From positions 496,001-560,000 of the forward strand of contig NZ_LT897781.1 of assembly GCF_900188315.1 (NCBI RefSeq): a DNA stretch of 64,000 bases. The letters are read 5' to 3'. This DNA comes from Marinobacter sp. es.042 (GTDB lineage: Bacteria > Pseudomonadota > Gammaproteobacteria > Pseudomonadales > Oleiphilaceae). The notes beneath the pieces were generated by a model. It was not told the origin of the DNA and ran no database searches. It worked only from the letters and a program-made list of their open reading frames with translations. Shown one piece after another: positions 19,499 through 28,229 of the stretch. Every line of letters begins with the position of its first letter. The first letter of the stretch is position 1. The position numbers were made by a program, and so were the translations under genes.

Positions 19499-20047
19499 AT
19501 GACACAACCAGAAAGAAGTCATCTCTCAGGCAAGGCACTGGAAGTTTACGACCGTATGCTGGAGCGGGTAAAAACGCGTCTCCATGACCTGGAAGAAACA
19601 TCGCTCCAGAACCTCGAAGAAGAGGTCCAGAAAGCGGTGGAGTTCGAGTACGAACTCGAGGAAATGACCCGGGATGAGGCAAACCTCCTGGGGGCTTATC
19701 TGCAGCGGGATCTTGAACACCTGCTGCATTTTGTCGAGGAGACTGGTGAGGGCCTGAGCGAATGGTTGCAGCTTGATATTGCGCTGCTGGAACACCAGTT
19801 GGCGGACAGTTTGTTCTCGGTTGCTGATAAAACCGTCGTCGACTTCCTGGAACTCAGACAGAAACTGGAAAAAAAGGAAGTGGGCCAGTACATCTCAGGC
19901 GAGGTGGCCACTGCTGGCATGTTCCAGTGCCTGAACTGCGGGCATATGCGCTGCCTGACAGCCACCAGCCACCTGGAGCCCTGTGAAGCCTGCGGCTCCC
20001 ACTACTACGAGCGGGTTACGAGCCGCTGGCCGAAACAGGAGGAATGA
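19499..20047 (+). CDS. Zinc-ribbon protein, YbeL/DUF1451 family
   Basis: A 182-residue protein from ATG 19499, preceded by AAGGAG at 5 bp. The first ~140 residues are helical and acidic (LSGKALEVYDRMLERVKTRL; EYELEEMTRDEANLLGAYL), and the C-terminus is a zinc ribbon with two Cys-x2-Cys knuckles (CLNCGHMRC...PCEACG). This arrangement matches the YbeL (DUF1451) family, whose gene lies near leuS/lnt in many gammaproteobacteria. Function is unknown. A longer frame extends back to 19322 but reads through the stem-loop element. Its last 32 bp overlap the lnt 3' end on the opposite strand. Confidence 0.88.
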   Translation: MTQPERSHLSGKALEVYDRMLERVKTRLHDLEETSLQNLEEEVQKAVEFEYELEEMTRDEANLLGAYLQRDLEHLLHFVEETGEGLSEWLQLDIALLEHQLADSLFSVADKTVVDFLELRQKLEKKEVGQYISGEVATAGMFQCLNCGHMRCLTATSHLEPCEACGSHYYERVTSRWPKQEE

Positions 20048-21578
20048 TCCGCTCCCGGACAAAAACGATCAGAATGACCGCCAGGGTCAGGACAGGCCAC
20101 GAGCCAGTCTGCATGTAAGGCGTGCTGCCCGTGGCGGTAAACACTTCGCCGGTCAGGGTGGCGCGCTCGAACTGGGGAATGGTTTCAGTGAGCTCGCCCC
20201 GATTATTGATAATCGCGGTCACGCCATTGTTGGTGCCGCGGAGCATATAGCGGCCAGTCTCCAGTGCCCGCATTCTGGCGATCTGCAAGTGCTGCAACGG
20301 GCCAATGGAATCGCCGAACCAGCCGTCGTTGCTGATCGTGAGCAGCAGGCCCGCGTCCCGGGCATTGAAGGCGACAAAATCCGGGTAGGCGACCTCGTAG
20401 CAAATGAATGGCATCACATTGATACCATTGGCCTCGAGCGGATCTTGCCAAGCCGGCCCCCGGCTGAAATCGCTCATGGGCAGGTCGAAGAAACCGATCA
20501 GGCCCCGCAGCACGCTTTGCAGTGGCACGTACTCGCCGAAAGGCACGAGTTTCTGCTTGTGGTAGATCCCTTCGCCATTGCCGATGGCCATGATGCTGTT
20601 GTGGAACGTGAAATCTTCAATACGGTCGCTGAAGCCGTACCAGGGTATTCCGGTAATCAGCGTACTGTTGTCGCCCAGCTGTTCACTGATGTGATCAATG
20701 ATCTTGCCAGCCTGGTCCTGGGGGATCGGAATGGCGGTCTCGGGCCAGAGGATCAGGTCTGTGTCCCAGTGGTCTTCGGTCATCCCAAGGTAGGTGACGA
20801 TCTGGTCCTTCAGGAATTCCGGATCCCATTTGATCTGCTGGGGAATATTGCCCTGCATGGCGGCAAAGGTTGTGGGGTCTTCGCTAAGATCCGTCCAGTC
20901 GAGGCGATTCATGGCTGGCGCAACTAACCAGGGAATCAGGGTCACAGCAAGAGTGACGCCTGCAGCGACTGGCTTGGCGTGTTTCAGGAGCCACCAACTC
21001 CCGTAGAGTGCGGCCCCTGTGGCCGTTATCCAGAAAGTAATGCCATGCACGCCGGTCAGAGGTGCCAGTCCGGCCAGGGGGCCGTCCGTGTGCGCCGTGC
21101 CCAGATACAGCCAGGGAAAGCCGGTGAGCAGCCAGCCCCTGAGCCAGTCGCCCAGAATCCAGATAGCCGGAAACAGGATCAGGCGCCGTGCCGGGCTGCC
21201 CTTGGCCAGTTTGCCCCAGAACCAGAACGCCAGACCGTGGAACAGCGCCAGCCCCGCGACAAAAAGAACCGTCAACAAGACGGCAATCGGAATGGCGGTA
21301 TTACCGTGTTCGCTGATACTGACGTAGACCCAGCTGGCGCCGCTGCCGAACAGCCCCAGGCCAGTAAGCCAACCGGCCCGGAAGAGCTTTTCTGGAGCCA
21401 GCGGAATCGTCACAAGGAGAATAAGAAGGACCGAAACCGGCCCCAGCCACCAGAGGTGGAACGGTGAAAAGGTCAGGGTTTGCAGGGCGCCGGCAACCAG
21501 AAGGGTTGCCGCGCCCAGCCAAGCGTTGGAGGAAAACGGGGTTTTCAGCGCTCTGGTGTTTGTCGCGTTAAGGATCAC
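20016..21578 (-). CDS. lnt: Apolipoprotein N-acyltransferase
   Basis: A 520-residue inner-membrane protein: about six to seven N-terminal hydrophobic segments followed by a periplasmic nitrilase-like domain with the catalytic glutamate (LWPETAIPIP), lysine (HKQKLVPFGEYVP) and cysteine (MPFICYEVAYPDF) in order. It adds the third acyl chain to lipoproteins before Lol export, so it serves lipoproteins such as LptE here. The start is GTG 21578 inside the corC 3' end (11-bp overlap). The order phoH-ybeY-corC-lnt is a classical gammaproteobacterial operon. Confidence 0.95.
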   Translation of the reverse strand: MILNATNTRALKTPFSSNAWLGAATLLVAGALQTLTFSPFHLWWLGPVSVLLILLVTIPLAPEKLFRAGWLTGLGLFGSGASWVYVSISEHGNTAIPIAVLLTVLFVAGLALFHGLAFWFWGKLAKGSPARRLILFPAIWILGDWLRGWLLTGFPWLYLGTAHTDGPLAGLAPLTGVHGITFWITATGAALYGSWWLLKHAKPVAAGVTLAVTLIPWLVAPAMNRLDWTDLSEDPTTFAAMQGNIPQQIKWDPEFLKDQIVTYLGMTEDHWDTDLILWPETAIPIPQDQAGKIIDHISEQLGDNSTLITGIPWYGFSDRIEDFTFHNSIMAIGNGEGIYHKQKLVPFGEYVPLQSVLRGLIGFFDLPMSDFSRGPAWQDPLEANGINVMPFICYEVAYPDFVAFNARDAGLLLTISNDGWFGDSIGPLQHLQIARMRALETGRYMLRGTNNGVTAIINNRGELTETIPQFERATLTGEVFTATGSTPYMQTGSWPVLTLAVILIVFVRERIIPPVSASGS

Positions 21579-22413
21579 TTCGGGTTACCTGCAGCAGACG
21601 GATTACGCGGTTATCGGCGTTGGCAATGGTAAAGCGCAAACCGCCGAATTCAACCGATTCGCCCCGTCTGGGCAGATGTCCGAATTCCTTGAGAACCACT
21701 CCACCGATGGTGTCGAATTCCTCTTCGTCCAGTTCGGTCTCGAAGAACTCATTAAAATCATCAATGGGTGTTACCGCTTTTACGGCATAGCTGCCATCGC
21801 CCCGGGCCTTGATGTGGGTTTCTTCATCAAAATCGTGCTCGTCTTCGATTTCGCCCACAATCTGTTCCAGCACGTCTTCAATGGTGATCAGGCCGGCCGT
21901 ACCACCGTATTCGTCCACCACAATGGCCATGTGGTTACGGTTTTCCTTGAACTCCTTGAGCAGCTGGTTCAAGCGCTTGCTCTCGGGCACGAAGGTGGGC
22001 GGGCGCAGAATTTCCCGGATACGATTCCAGTTGAGGTCGTTGTTCAGAGCCAGGGGAAGCAGATCCTTGGCCAGAAGAACGCCAATCACGTCGTCCTGGC
22101 TGTCCCCGATGACCGGGAACCGGCTGTGTGCAGAATCCATGATTTCGCCCAGGAACTCCTTGGGCTCCTGGGATGCCTTGACGGTGACCATCTGGGAGCG
22201 GGGAATCATGATCTCATCCACCCGCATGTCGATCACCTGCATGGCACCTTCGATGATGCTCATGGCATCAACATCGATGATGTTCTGGGACTCGGCGTCC
22301 CGCAGGATTTCCAGCACGTCCTCAACGGACTCAGGCCCGCTGGAGAAGGCCTGGGATATACGTTCCAGCCAGGACTTGCCGCCCTGGCTGCGACTCGACT
22401 GATCGTCGCTCAT
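21568..22413 (-). CDS. corC: CorC/HlyC-type CBS-domain protein
   Basis: A 281-residue soluble protein with a CBS pair ([20 protein letters not shown]...; [33 protein letters not shown]) and the C-terminal CorC_HlyC domain ([23 protein letters not shown]). Known family members modulate Mg2+/Co2+ transport; in this operon the protein is often annotated as magnesium and cobalt efflux protein CorC. There is no DUF21 membrane domain, as usual for CorC. ATG overlaps the ybeY stop (ATGA). Confidence 0.92.
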   Translation of the reverse strand: [281 protein letters not shown]

Positions 22414-22883
22414 GAGTCTTGTTCCGTTTCCTCTGCTTCGTAGGGATTGCCGAATCCGAGCTGCGCAAGCAGCCGGACTTCGAGGGCTTCCATGACCTCG
22501 GCATCTTCGTCTTCAATATGATCAAAACCCTGGAGATGCAACATGCCGTGAACCACCATGTGCGCCCAGTGGGCGACCAGGGTTTTTTCCTGTTCCATGG
22601 CCTCTTTCTCGACAACCGGTGCACAAATCACCAGATCTCCGGCCAATGGCACCGTTATACCGGCTGGCGCCTCAAATGGGAAGGACAACACGTTGGTTGG
22701 ATAGTCCCGCTCACGGTACTGATGGTTCAGGGCCTGGCTTTCTTCGGTTCCGACAATACGGACCGTCACCTCGGACGGATCCTCGCCCTGCCAGGCAAGT
22801 TGCGCCCATTTTTGAACCTGCGTCTCCGAAGGTATCCCTGGCGCCTCAAAAACCTGCTGAAAATCCACAGTCAGCTTATTCAC
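22410..22883 (-). CDS. ybeY: Endoribonuclease YbeY (rRNA maturation factor)
   Basis: A 157-residue metalloprotein with the diagnostic zinc motif H-x3-H-x5-H in VVHGMLHLQGFDHIED near the C-terminus. It acts in 16S rRNA 3' maturation and 70S ribosome quality control. The start is GTG 22883, forming a four-base GTGA overlap with the phoH-like gene, and the end overlaps corC likewise, so all three are translationally coupled. Confidence 0.95.
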   Translation of the reverse strand: MNKLTVDFQQVFEAPGIPSETQVQKWAQLAWQGEDPSEVTVRIVGTEESQALNHQYRERDYPTNVLSFPFEAPAGITVPLAGDLVICAPVVEKEAMEQEKTLVAHWAHMVVHGMLHLQGFDHIEDEDAEVMEALEVRLLAQLGFGNPYEAEETEQDS

Positions 22884-23863
22884 TGGCCAGTTGCACTCCC
22901 GTCGTCAAAGGAATCGTAGGCTTCAACAATCCGCTGTACCAGCGGGTGCCGAACAACGTCCTTTGCTTCGAACCGTGTGAACCCAATACCCGATACCTTG
23001 CTCAGAACCCCGGCAGCGTGAATAAGCCCCGAATTCTGACCCCGTGGCAGGTCTACCTGAGTGGTGTCGCCGGTAATCACAGCCGTGGAGCCAAAGCCGA
23101 TCCGGGTCAGAAACATCTTCATCTGCTCCCGGGTGGTGTTCTGGCTCTCATCCAGAATGATGAATGAGTTGTTCAGCGTACGGCCGCGCATGAACGCCAG
23201 CGGCGCAATCTCGATCACGCTTTTCTCAATCAGCCGGGTAACCTGGTCAAACCCAAGCATTTCATAGAGAGCGTCGTACAGCGGGCGCAGGTATGGGTCG
23301 ACCTTTTGTGCGAGGTCGCCGGGAAGAAAACCAAGCTTCTCGCCGGCCTCGACCGCGGGCCGAACCAGCAAAATCCGCTTCACCTGCTCGTCTTTCAGGG
23401 CTTCAACGGCACAGGCCACCGCCAACCAGGTCTTGCCAGTACCCGCCGGCCCAATCCCGAAGTTGATATCGTGGGTGCGGATATTGTGCACATACTTCTG
23501 CTGATTCGCGCCCCGCGGCTTGGCCTGAAGCTTGGGTGTCTTGATGACCGTCACAGCGCCATCGTAGGGCACGTCTTCGGGCAGGCGTTCAAAACCGGTT
23601 TCCCGGATAAACAGATGCACGGTATCCGGAGGAAGGTCATCGGTGGCCTCGGTTTCCCGATAAAGATGCCGGATAACCTCAACGGCCGCCGCCACATGCT
23701 CAGTCTCACCCTCAACTCGGAAATGATGTCCGCGCCTGCCGACTTTCACGTGCAGGCGTTTTTCAATCATTTTCAGGTTTTCATCAAACTGGCCACAAAG
23801 CGTCGCCAGCCGACGCTGGTCCACAGGGTGCAGGTCAAATTGTCTGTGATCGTTGGCGTTCAA
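22880..23863 (-). CDS. ybeZ: PhoH-like ATPase YbeZ
   Basis: A 327-residue P-loop protein with Walker A GPAGTGKTWLA (~residue 137-147), the ILLVRPAVEAGEKLGFLPGDL block and Walker B FIILDESQNTT, all typical of PhoH/YbeZ. It is thought to be an RNA-linked ATPase/helicase partner of YbeY. The start is TTG 23863 with GGAG five bases upstream; no ATG or GTG fits the conserved N-terminus. A 483-bp gap with repeats separates it from miaB on the same strand. Confidence 0.92.
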   Translation of the reverse strand: MNANDHRQFDLHPVDQRRLATLCGQFDENLKMIEKRLHVKVGRRGHHFRVEGETEHVAAAVEVIRHLYRETEATDDLPPDTVHLFIRETGFERLPEDVPYDGAVTVIKTPKLQAKPRGANQQKYVHNIRTHDINFGIGPAGTGKTWLAVACAVEALKDEQVKRILLVRPAVEAGEKLGFLPGDLAQKVDPYLRPLYDALYEMLGFDQVTRLIEKSVIEIAPLAFMRGRTLNNSFIILDESQNTTREQMKMFLTRIGFGSTAVITGDTTQVDLPRGQNSGLIHAAGVLSKVSGIGFTRFEAKDVVRHPLVQRIVEAYDSFDDGSATGQ

Positions 23864-23920
23864 AAGTGCTCCGTTTTCGTTTACTCCCCTGGGAGTACGT
23901 ATTTTCGATATTCAGTTAAC

Positions 23921-24033
23921 GGGCAAGGGCCGGGAGGACTTTCCAAAAAGCGCCCGCAAGTACGTCCATGTAGGGCTCGGTCGCGCCATCCCTGGCGCTC
24001 CACGTTTTTGGAAAGTCCTCCCGGCCCTTACCC
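23921..24033 (+). repeat. Type A stem-loop element, copy 4
   Basis: Arms 23925-23949 and 24005-24029 are a perfect 25-bp inverted repeat ending inward in AAAAA/TTTTT, extended outward by GGG/CCC after one mismatch. Hairpin 1 is TAC-GTCC-ATGTA-like and hairpin 2 GCGCCA-TCCC-TGGCGC. Forward orientation. Confidence 0.9.
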
Positions 24034-24128
24034 TGATCATTCTATGTGCAGGCCCGAATGTAAAAAAACAAGTAGATCGGGGTAGCCGGAGGTGTAATCC
24101 GGCAGCTTTCTTCATTACAGGCATATTG

Positions 24129-24154
24129 TTGGATTACGACTTCGTCTAATCCAA
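24129..24154. repeat. GGATTA/TAATCC hairpin repeat, copy 1
   Basis: TTGGATTA (24129-24136) and TAATCCAA (24147-24154) form an 8-bp stem around CGACTTCGTC, which itself pairs as GAC-TTC-GTC. Small repeats of this general form are widespread in proteobacterial genomes. It sits between the inverted type A copies 4 and 5. Confidence 0.7.
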
Positions 24155-24206
24155 TCTACGAATGCGGAGCTCACATCGGGCAGACGGCTGTGGTGCTGAC
24201 GGAGAT

Positions 24207-24306
24207 TGGTGGGGCTCCCCTCCCAAAAATGTCGGCGGCCAAGGATGGCCGACGCCAAGCGCACATGGATGTGCTCGTAGCGGTTTTTGGGAGGGGAGCC
24301 CCACCA
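24207..24306 (-). repeat. Type A stem-loop element, copy 5 (reverse orientation)
   Basis: Arms 24207-24229 and 24284-24306 pair perfectly over 23 bp. Hairpin 2 (TCGGC-GGCCAAGGATGGCC-type) comes first, then CAAGC and GCACAT-GG-ATGTGC, so the element is inverted relative to copy 4. Confidence 0.9.
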
Positions 24307-24346
24307 CTCGCCCTACACCAAGCCTCAGACGAATACGAAACCAGGC

Positions 24347-25693
24347 CTAAAACAACTCCGAGTTAACAGGCACCCCGCGAAGTGAATTGGGATAGGCCTC
24401 CACAATATCGACATCAATAAAGTGCCCAACAACCTCCGGATTCTCATGCCGGAAATTCACAATCCGGTTGTTCTCGGTACGCCCTGCGTATTCGCCAGGG
24501 TCCTTCTTGGACAGACCGGTCACCAGAATCCGCTGGGTGGAACCCACCATCTTGCGACTGATATCCATCACATTCTGATTCAGGCGATCCTGCAGGATGC
24601 TCAGACGCTGCTTCTTCACATCCAATGGCGTATCGTCCGGCAGGTCTGACGCCGGTGTGCCCGGACGGGCGCTGTATACGAAGCTGAAGGACATGTCGAA
24701 GCCGATGTCGTTGATCAGCTTCATGGTGTCTTCAAAGTCCTTCTCGGTTTCGCCCGGGAAGCCGATGATGAAGTCCGACGAGAAACTGATATCCGGGCGG
24801 ATCTTGCGCAGGCGGCGGAGTTTGGATTTGTACTCCAGTGCTGTATGGCCGCGCTTCATGGCCGCCAGGATGCGGTCGGAACCGCTCTGAACTGGCAGAT
24901 GCAGGTGGCTGACCAGCTCCGGAACCCGCTCGTACACGTCAATCAGAGCATCCGAGAATTCCACCGGGTGGGACGTGGTGTAACGGATGCGATCAATGCC
25001 GTCGATGGTGGCGATCAGCTCGATCAGTTCCGCCAGGTCCATCGTGTCGCCGTCGTGGGTTTCGCCACGGTAGGCATTCACGTTCTGGCCCAGCAGGTTA
25101 ACCTCGCGAACACCCTGGCTGGCGAGGTGGGCCACTTCGGCGATCACATCGTCTGCCGGGCGGCTGACTTCTTCCCCGCGGGTGTAGGGCACCACGCAGA
25201 ACGTGCAGTACTTGCTGCAGCCTTCCATGATTGAAACAAACGCGGAAGGGCCGTCTGCGCCGGGCTCGGGGAGGTTGTCGAATTTTTCGATTTCCGGGAA
25301 GCTGACGTCCACCACGCCAACACCGTTACCCTTGGCGCGCACTTCCGTAATCATGTCCGGCAGGCGATGCAGGGTCTGGGGGCCGAAGACCATGTCCACG
25401 TAGGGTGCGCGGTCAATGATCGCCTGGCCTTCCTGGGAAGCCACACAGCCACCCACACCGATGATCATTTCCGGCTTTTTGCTTTTCAGCTTTTTCCAGC
25501 GGCCAAGCTGGTGGAACACCTTCTCCTGGGCTTTTTCCCGAATGGAGCAGGTGTTCAGCAGCAGGATGTCGGCGTCATCGGGTGAATCTGTCATTTCGAC
25601 GGTTTCACCGGTTTTGAGCAGGTCTGCCATGCGGGCAGAGTCATACTCGTTCATCTGACAGCCGTGGGTTTTGATGTACAGCTTCTTGGCCAT
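24347..25693 (-). CDS. miaB: tRNA-2-methylthio-N6-dimethylallyladenosine synthase MiaB
   Basis: A 448-residue radical-SAM methylthiotransferase from ATG 25693 ([19 protein letters not shown]), rejecting a 34-residue upstream extension. The UPF0004 domain carries three cysteines (C11, [18 protein letters not shown]), the radical-SAM cluster is [18 protein letters not shown], and a C-terminal TRAM domain follows. It adds the methylthio group to i6A37 of tRNAs reading UNN codons. The related ribosomal enzyme RimO is at 31.7 kb. Confidence 0.96.
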   Translation of the reverse strand: MAKKLYIKTHGCQMNEYDSARMADLLKTGETVEMTDSPDDADILLLNTCSIREKAQEKVFHQLGRWKKLKSKKPEMIIGVGGCVASQEGQAIIDRAPYVDMVFGPQTLHRLPDMITEVRAKGNGVGVVDVSFPEIEKFDNLPEPGADGPSAFVSIMEGCSKYCTFCVVPYTRGEEVSRPADDVIAEVAHLASQGVREVNLLGQNVNAYRGETHDGDTMDLAELIELIATIDGIDRIRYTTSHPVEFSDALIDVYERVPELVSHLHLPVQSGSDRILAAMKRGHTALEYKSKLRRLRKIRPDISFSSDFIIGFPGETEKDFEDTMKLINDIGFDMSFSFVYSARPGTPASDLPDDTPLDVKKQRLSILQDRLNQNVMDISRKMVGSTQRILVTGLSKKDPGEYAGRTENNRIVNFRHENPEVVGHFIDVDIVEAYPNSLRGVPVNSELF

Positions 25694-25901
25694 GGGTCTC
25701 ACGTAATCTGATGGATGTTGCGCCGGGAACTGGTGTTTGAAACGGGGCGCCAGCAAAAAGGAACTGCGTATTATAACGGGGTGCTTAAACTTCAACCACC
25801 TTTGTCTCGGCTAGTTGCTAGTTCGGTTGTGGTACTATTTGGCGCTTATGGTTTCGACGAGCCTCACGATAAATCCTTCAACCTAATTCCCAAACACCAA
25901 A

Positions 25902-26639
25902 ATGACCCCCGAACGCCTCTCCCGGATCAAACAAACCTTGAACACCCGGCAACCGGATCTGAGCGTCCTCACCGACCAGGTTCACAAACCCCGGAACCTC
26001 TCCGCCATCATTCGCTCCTGCGATGCTTTCGGCCTGGCCAACATGCACGTGGTCTGGCCCAAGGAAGGATTTCGGGCTTTCCGGAAAACCGCCGGAGGCA
26101 GCTACAACTGGGTCACCACCCACACCCACCGGAGCATGGAAGAAGCGATCCAGAGTCTGAAAGTGCAGGGCCACAAGCTCTATGCGGCGCAGCTCTCCGA
26201 CCGGGCTATCGATTTCCGGGATGTGGATTACACCCTGCCTTGCACGATAATCCTGGGTAACGAAGTGGATGGCGTCAGCGTCGATGCCGCGGCTCAGGCT
26301 GACGAGCACATCGTTATCCCAATGATGGGGATGGTGGAGTCGCTGAATGTATCGTCTGCCTGCGCGATTGTCCTGTCCGAAGCCCAGAGGCAGCGGAAGC
26401 TGGCCGGCATGTTCGATCAGCGCCGGATGCCGGATGACGAGTACAACCGCCTTTTATTCTGTTGGTGTCAGCCCACCGTCAAACGCTACTGCGACGACCG
26501 CAATTTGCCGTACCCGCCGATAGACCCGGAAACGGGTGAGTTGGTCGACGGTGTGGGCTGGATGCAGGAAGTAAGAAAGTTAAGGGCGAATCGCCCACGG
26601 TGGGATGACGAACCCAAAGTCACCGCAGATGAGCAATAA
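25902..26639 (+). CDS. trmH: tRNA (guanosine-18-2'-O)-methyltransferase TrmH
   Basis: A 245-residue SPOUT-class methyltransferase. The N-terminal helical part (MTPERLSRIKQTLNTRQPDL) and DQVHKPRNLSAIIRSCDAFG, the knot motifs ILGNEVDGVS and VESLNVSSACAIVLSEAQRQR, and the TrmH-specific C-terminal helix region identify TrmH (SpoU) rather than RlmB. It methylates G18 in the tRNA D-loop. It is slightly longer than E. coli TrmH (229). Transcribed away from miaB; a type B stem-loop follows it, facing yejK. Confidence 0.93.
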   Translation: MTPERLSRIKQTLNTRQPDLSVLTDQVHKPRNLSAIIRSCDAFGLANMHVVWPKEGFRAFRKTAGGSYNWVTTHTHRSMEEAIQSLKVQGHKLYAAQLSDRAIDFRDVDYTLPCTIILGNEVDGVSVDAAAQADEHIVIPMMGMVESLNVSSACAIVLSEAQRQRKLAGMFDQRRMPDDEYNRLLFCWCQPTVKRYCDDRNLPYPPIDPETGELVDGVGWMQEVRKLRANRPRWDDEPKVTADEQ

Positions 26640-26663
26640 AAAAAATTACTCTTCTGTGAGATC

Positions 26664-26756
26664 GGTCCGGGGGTGGGAGGTCTTTTCTGTCGGGAAAAGA
26701 TGTCTGAGCGAAGCGAGTTGCTTTTCCCAGAAGAAAAGGCCTCCCACCTCTGGACC
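26664..26756 (+). repeat. Type B stem-loop element, copy 1
   Basis: Arms 26672-26688 and 26732-26748 pair over 17 bp (one G.U), with GGTCC/GGACC further out. An inner GGGAAAAG/CTTTTCCC stem encloses the core TGTCTGAGCGAAGCGAGTTG (26701-26720), identical in all three type B copies. It lies between the convergent genes trmH and yejK, where a bidirectional terminator would be expected, but no T-tract follows. Confidence 0.85.
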
Positions 26757-26799
26757 AGCCCCCAAATCGAGCAGGCTACTTAGCAAAAGCTAGAGCCCA

Positions 26800-27816
26800 T
26801 CACTCCTCGCGAGCCTCAAGATACCGCTGAAGCTGCTCCCGCAAAGCCTTGGGAAGCCGGGTAATGGTCAACGCGTCTTTGTCGCGGTCATAGTAAACCG
26901 CCTGATTTACCAGGTCGGAGGAGAAGGACACGCTCATTCCGCCTCCCGAGCCTGCAATCCGTACCAGCTTTTTCACTTTCCGGTGGTCCGGGTGCAGCAC
27001 GCCGCTTTCCGGCAGTTCAGCGGTTTTTGAGGCAAACTCCTTGAAGCGTTGCGGCTCACTCTCGTCCAGGTAGCCGGACAATGCCTCGATTTCGACCGGC
27101 TCGCCCAGGGCATGCTGCTCCTTACAGAACTCATAGGCCTTGGTGCGAACCTCGCCGGCTTTATCAGGCTCGGAGGACTTGGCAAAAGCTTCCACCGCAT
27201 CCAGGAAGGTCATGGTTTCCTTTTCCACATCCACCTGATTGGTAAACCCGCACAAACGGATAAACAGCTCTCCTGGCTCGCCGGTCCCGCGCCCGTGGAC
27301 CAGTGTCAGATAGTTTTCGGCCGGGTTGTTACCACGCCAGTCATCCAGCTCGATGCGAACGGCCAGATTCAAACGGGAAAGGCTCAGGACGTCGGTCGCA
27401 TCCAGTGACTGGTTGCCATCGAACCGCATGGCGCTGTCGGTTTCCAGGATAAACAGGTAAACCACCTCGGCGTCCGCCAGGGCATCATGGACGATCATCA
27501 GATGGCCATCGAACTCTTCCTGACTGCCGGTCAGGAGCTCCTGCCACTGTCCGAACAGGCGGTCGGTCATGGCGCCGAAGGTTTGCTTGTCTTCCAGGTA
27601 GTCTTTCAGCCAGGCGCTGAACGGGCACTCGCCCAGATCTTCGGAAAAGCGGCCGTATTTCTTGCCGGGCTTGCTGTTGAACAGGCGCTTCATCTGCTTG
27701 TGCAGGCCCTCGTAATCGCCACCGGGCTCCTGCAGGGCCTCACCCGTCACAAGGCGGGCAGGCTGGCCCGGCTGGTACTGGCTGGCGAAGGCAGTGCGGA
27801 GGTGTTTGATGGCCAT
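26800..27816 (-). CDS. yejK: Nucleoid-associated protein YejK (NdpA)
   Basis: A 338-residue protein matching the NdpA/YejK family in length (335) and in features such as the central VVYLFILETDSAMRF region and the C-terminal VRIAGSGGGMSVSFSSDLVNQAVYYD. The family binds the nucleoid; its precise task is unknown and in some bacteria it affects topoisomerase activity. ATG 27816 is the natural start. It is flanked on both sides by type B stem-loops. Confidence 0.88.
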   Translation of the reverse strand: MAIKHLRTAFASQYQPGQPARLVTGEALQEPGGDYEGLHKQMKRLFNSKPGKKYGRFSEDLGECPFSAWLKDYLEDKQTFGAMTDRLFGQWQELLTGSQEEFDGHLMIVHDALADAEVVYLFILETDSAMRFDGNQSLDATDVLSLSRLNLAVRIELDDWRGNNPAENYLTLVHGRGTGEPGELFIRLCGFTNQVDVEKETMTFLDAVEAFAKSSEPDKAGEVRTKAYEFCKEQHALGEPVEIEALSGYLDESEPQRFKEFASKTAELPESGVLHPDHRKVKKLVRIAGSGGGMSVSFSSDLVNQAVYYDRDKDALTITRLPKALREQLQRYLEAREE

Positions 27817-27923
27817 TTTTGGCTCCTGTTCGTTGTTTCGGTTAACTCAGAGAGGCGGGATTCTGCCATGTATTGGTGATGGATTCATTCCTGGTCTGCG
27901 GGTTCCGGGGTGGGCCGCAGGGC

Positions 27924-27996
27924 AGGTGATTCTTTTTCTTCCGAAAAAACAACTCGCTTCGCTCAGACATTTTTTTCTACAGAAAAAGAATCACCT
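27924..27996 (-). repeat. Type B stem-loop element, copy 2 (reverse orientation)
   Basis: Arms 27924-27939 and 27981-27996 form a perfect 16-bp stem (AGGTGATTCTTTTTCT and complement). Inside, A6/T7 runs pair around the inverted core CAACTCGCTTCGCTCAGACA. Partly complementary G/C-rich sequence continues outside the arms. Confidence 0.85.
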
Positions 27997-28094
27997 ACCC
28001 CACGTCCACGGGCAAATCAGTGGCCCGCCAAAAAAGGAATGCATGCTCTGCCGTACTTTTGCTCTGGGGATTAACGCCAGAGTTTGCCGGCGGT

Positions 28095-28178
28095 GGGGTG
28101 GGGGTATCTTTTTCTGCAGGGAAAAGATGTCTGAGCGAAGCGAGTTGCTTTTCACAAAGAAAAAGATACCCCCACCCC
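28095..28178 (+). repeat. Type B stem-loop element, copy 3
   Basis: Arms 28095-28115 and 28158-28178 pair perfectly over 21 bp. An inner GAAAAG/CTTTTC stem encloses TGTCTGAGCGAAGCGAGTTG. It lies 52 bp after the cysN stop on the minus strand and could mark the 3' end of the cysDN transcript. Confidence 0.88.
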
Positions 28179-28229
28179 GGCGCCAGCCACCGAAGCAGGG
28201 ATATCTCTCGTGTACTCAGAAGTCAGGAA

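Larger units (their letters stand above)
23864..24346. other. 483-bp intergenic region with a composite repeat array
   Basis: Between ybeZ and miaB (both minus strand). It contains type A copy 4 (23921-24033), a GGATTA hairpin (24129-24154) and type A copy 5 in inverted orientation (24207-24306). No open frame here looks coding. Confidence 0.7.
27817..28229. other. 413-bp intergenic region with two type B stem-loops
   Basis: Between yejK and cysN, both on the minus strand. It contains type B copies 2 and 3 in opposite orientation, 98 bp apart. Open frames that cross it (for instance 27794-28342) merely read through the repeats and are not credible genes. Confidence 0.65.

Noticed and set aside
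23864..24346. CRISPR array
   Set aside because: The repeats are inverted, not direct, and not regularly spaced; no cas genes are present.
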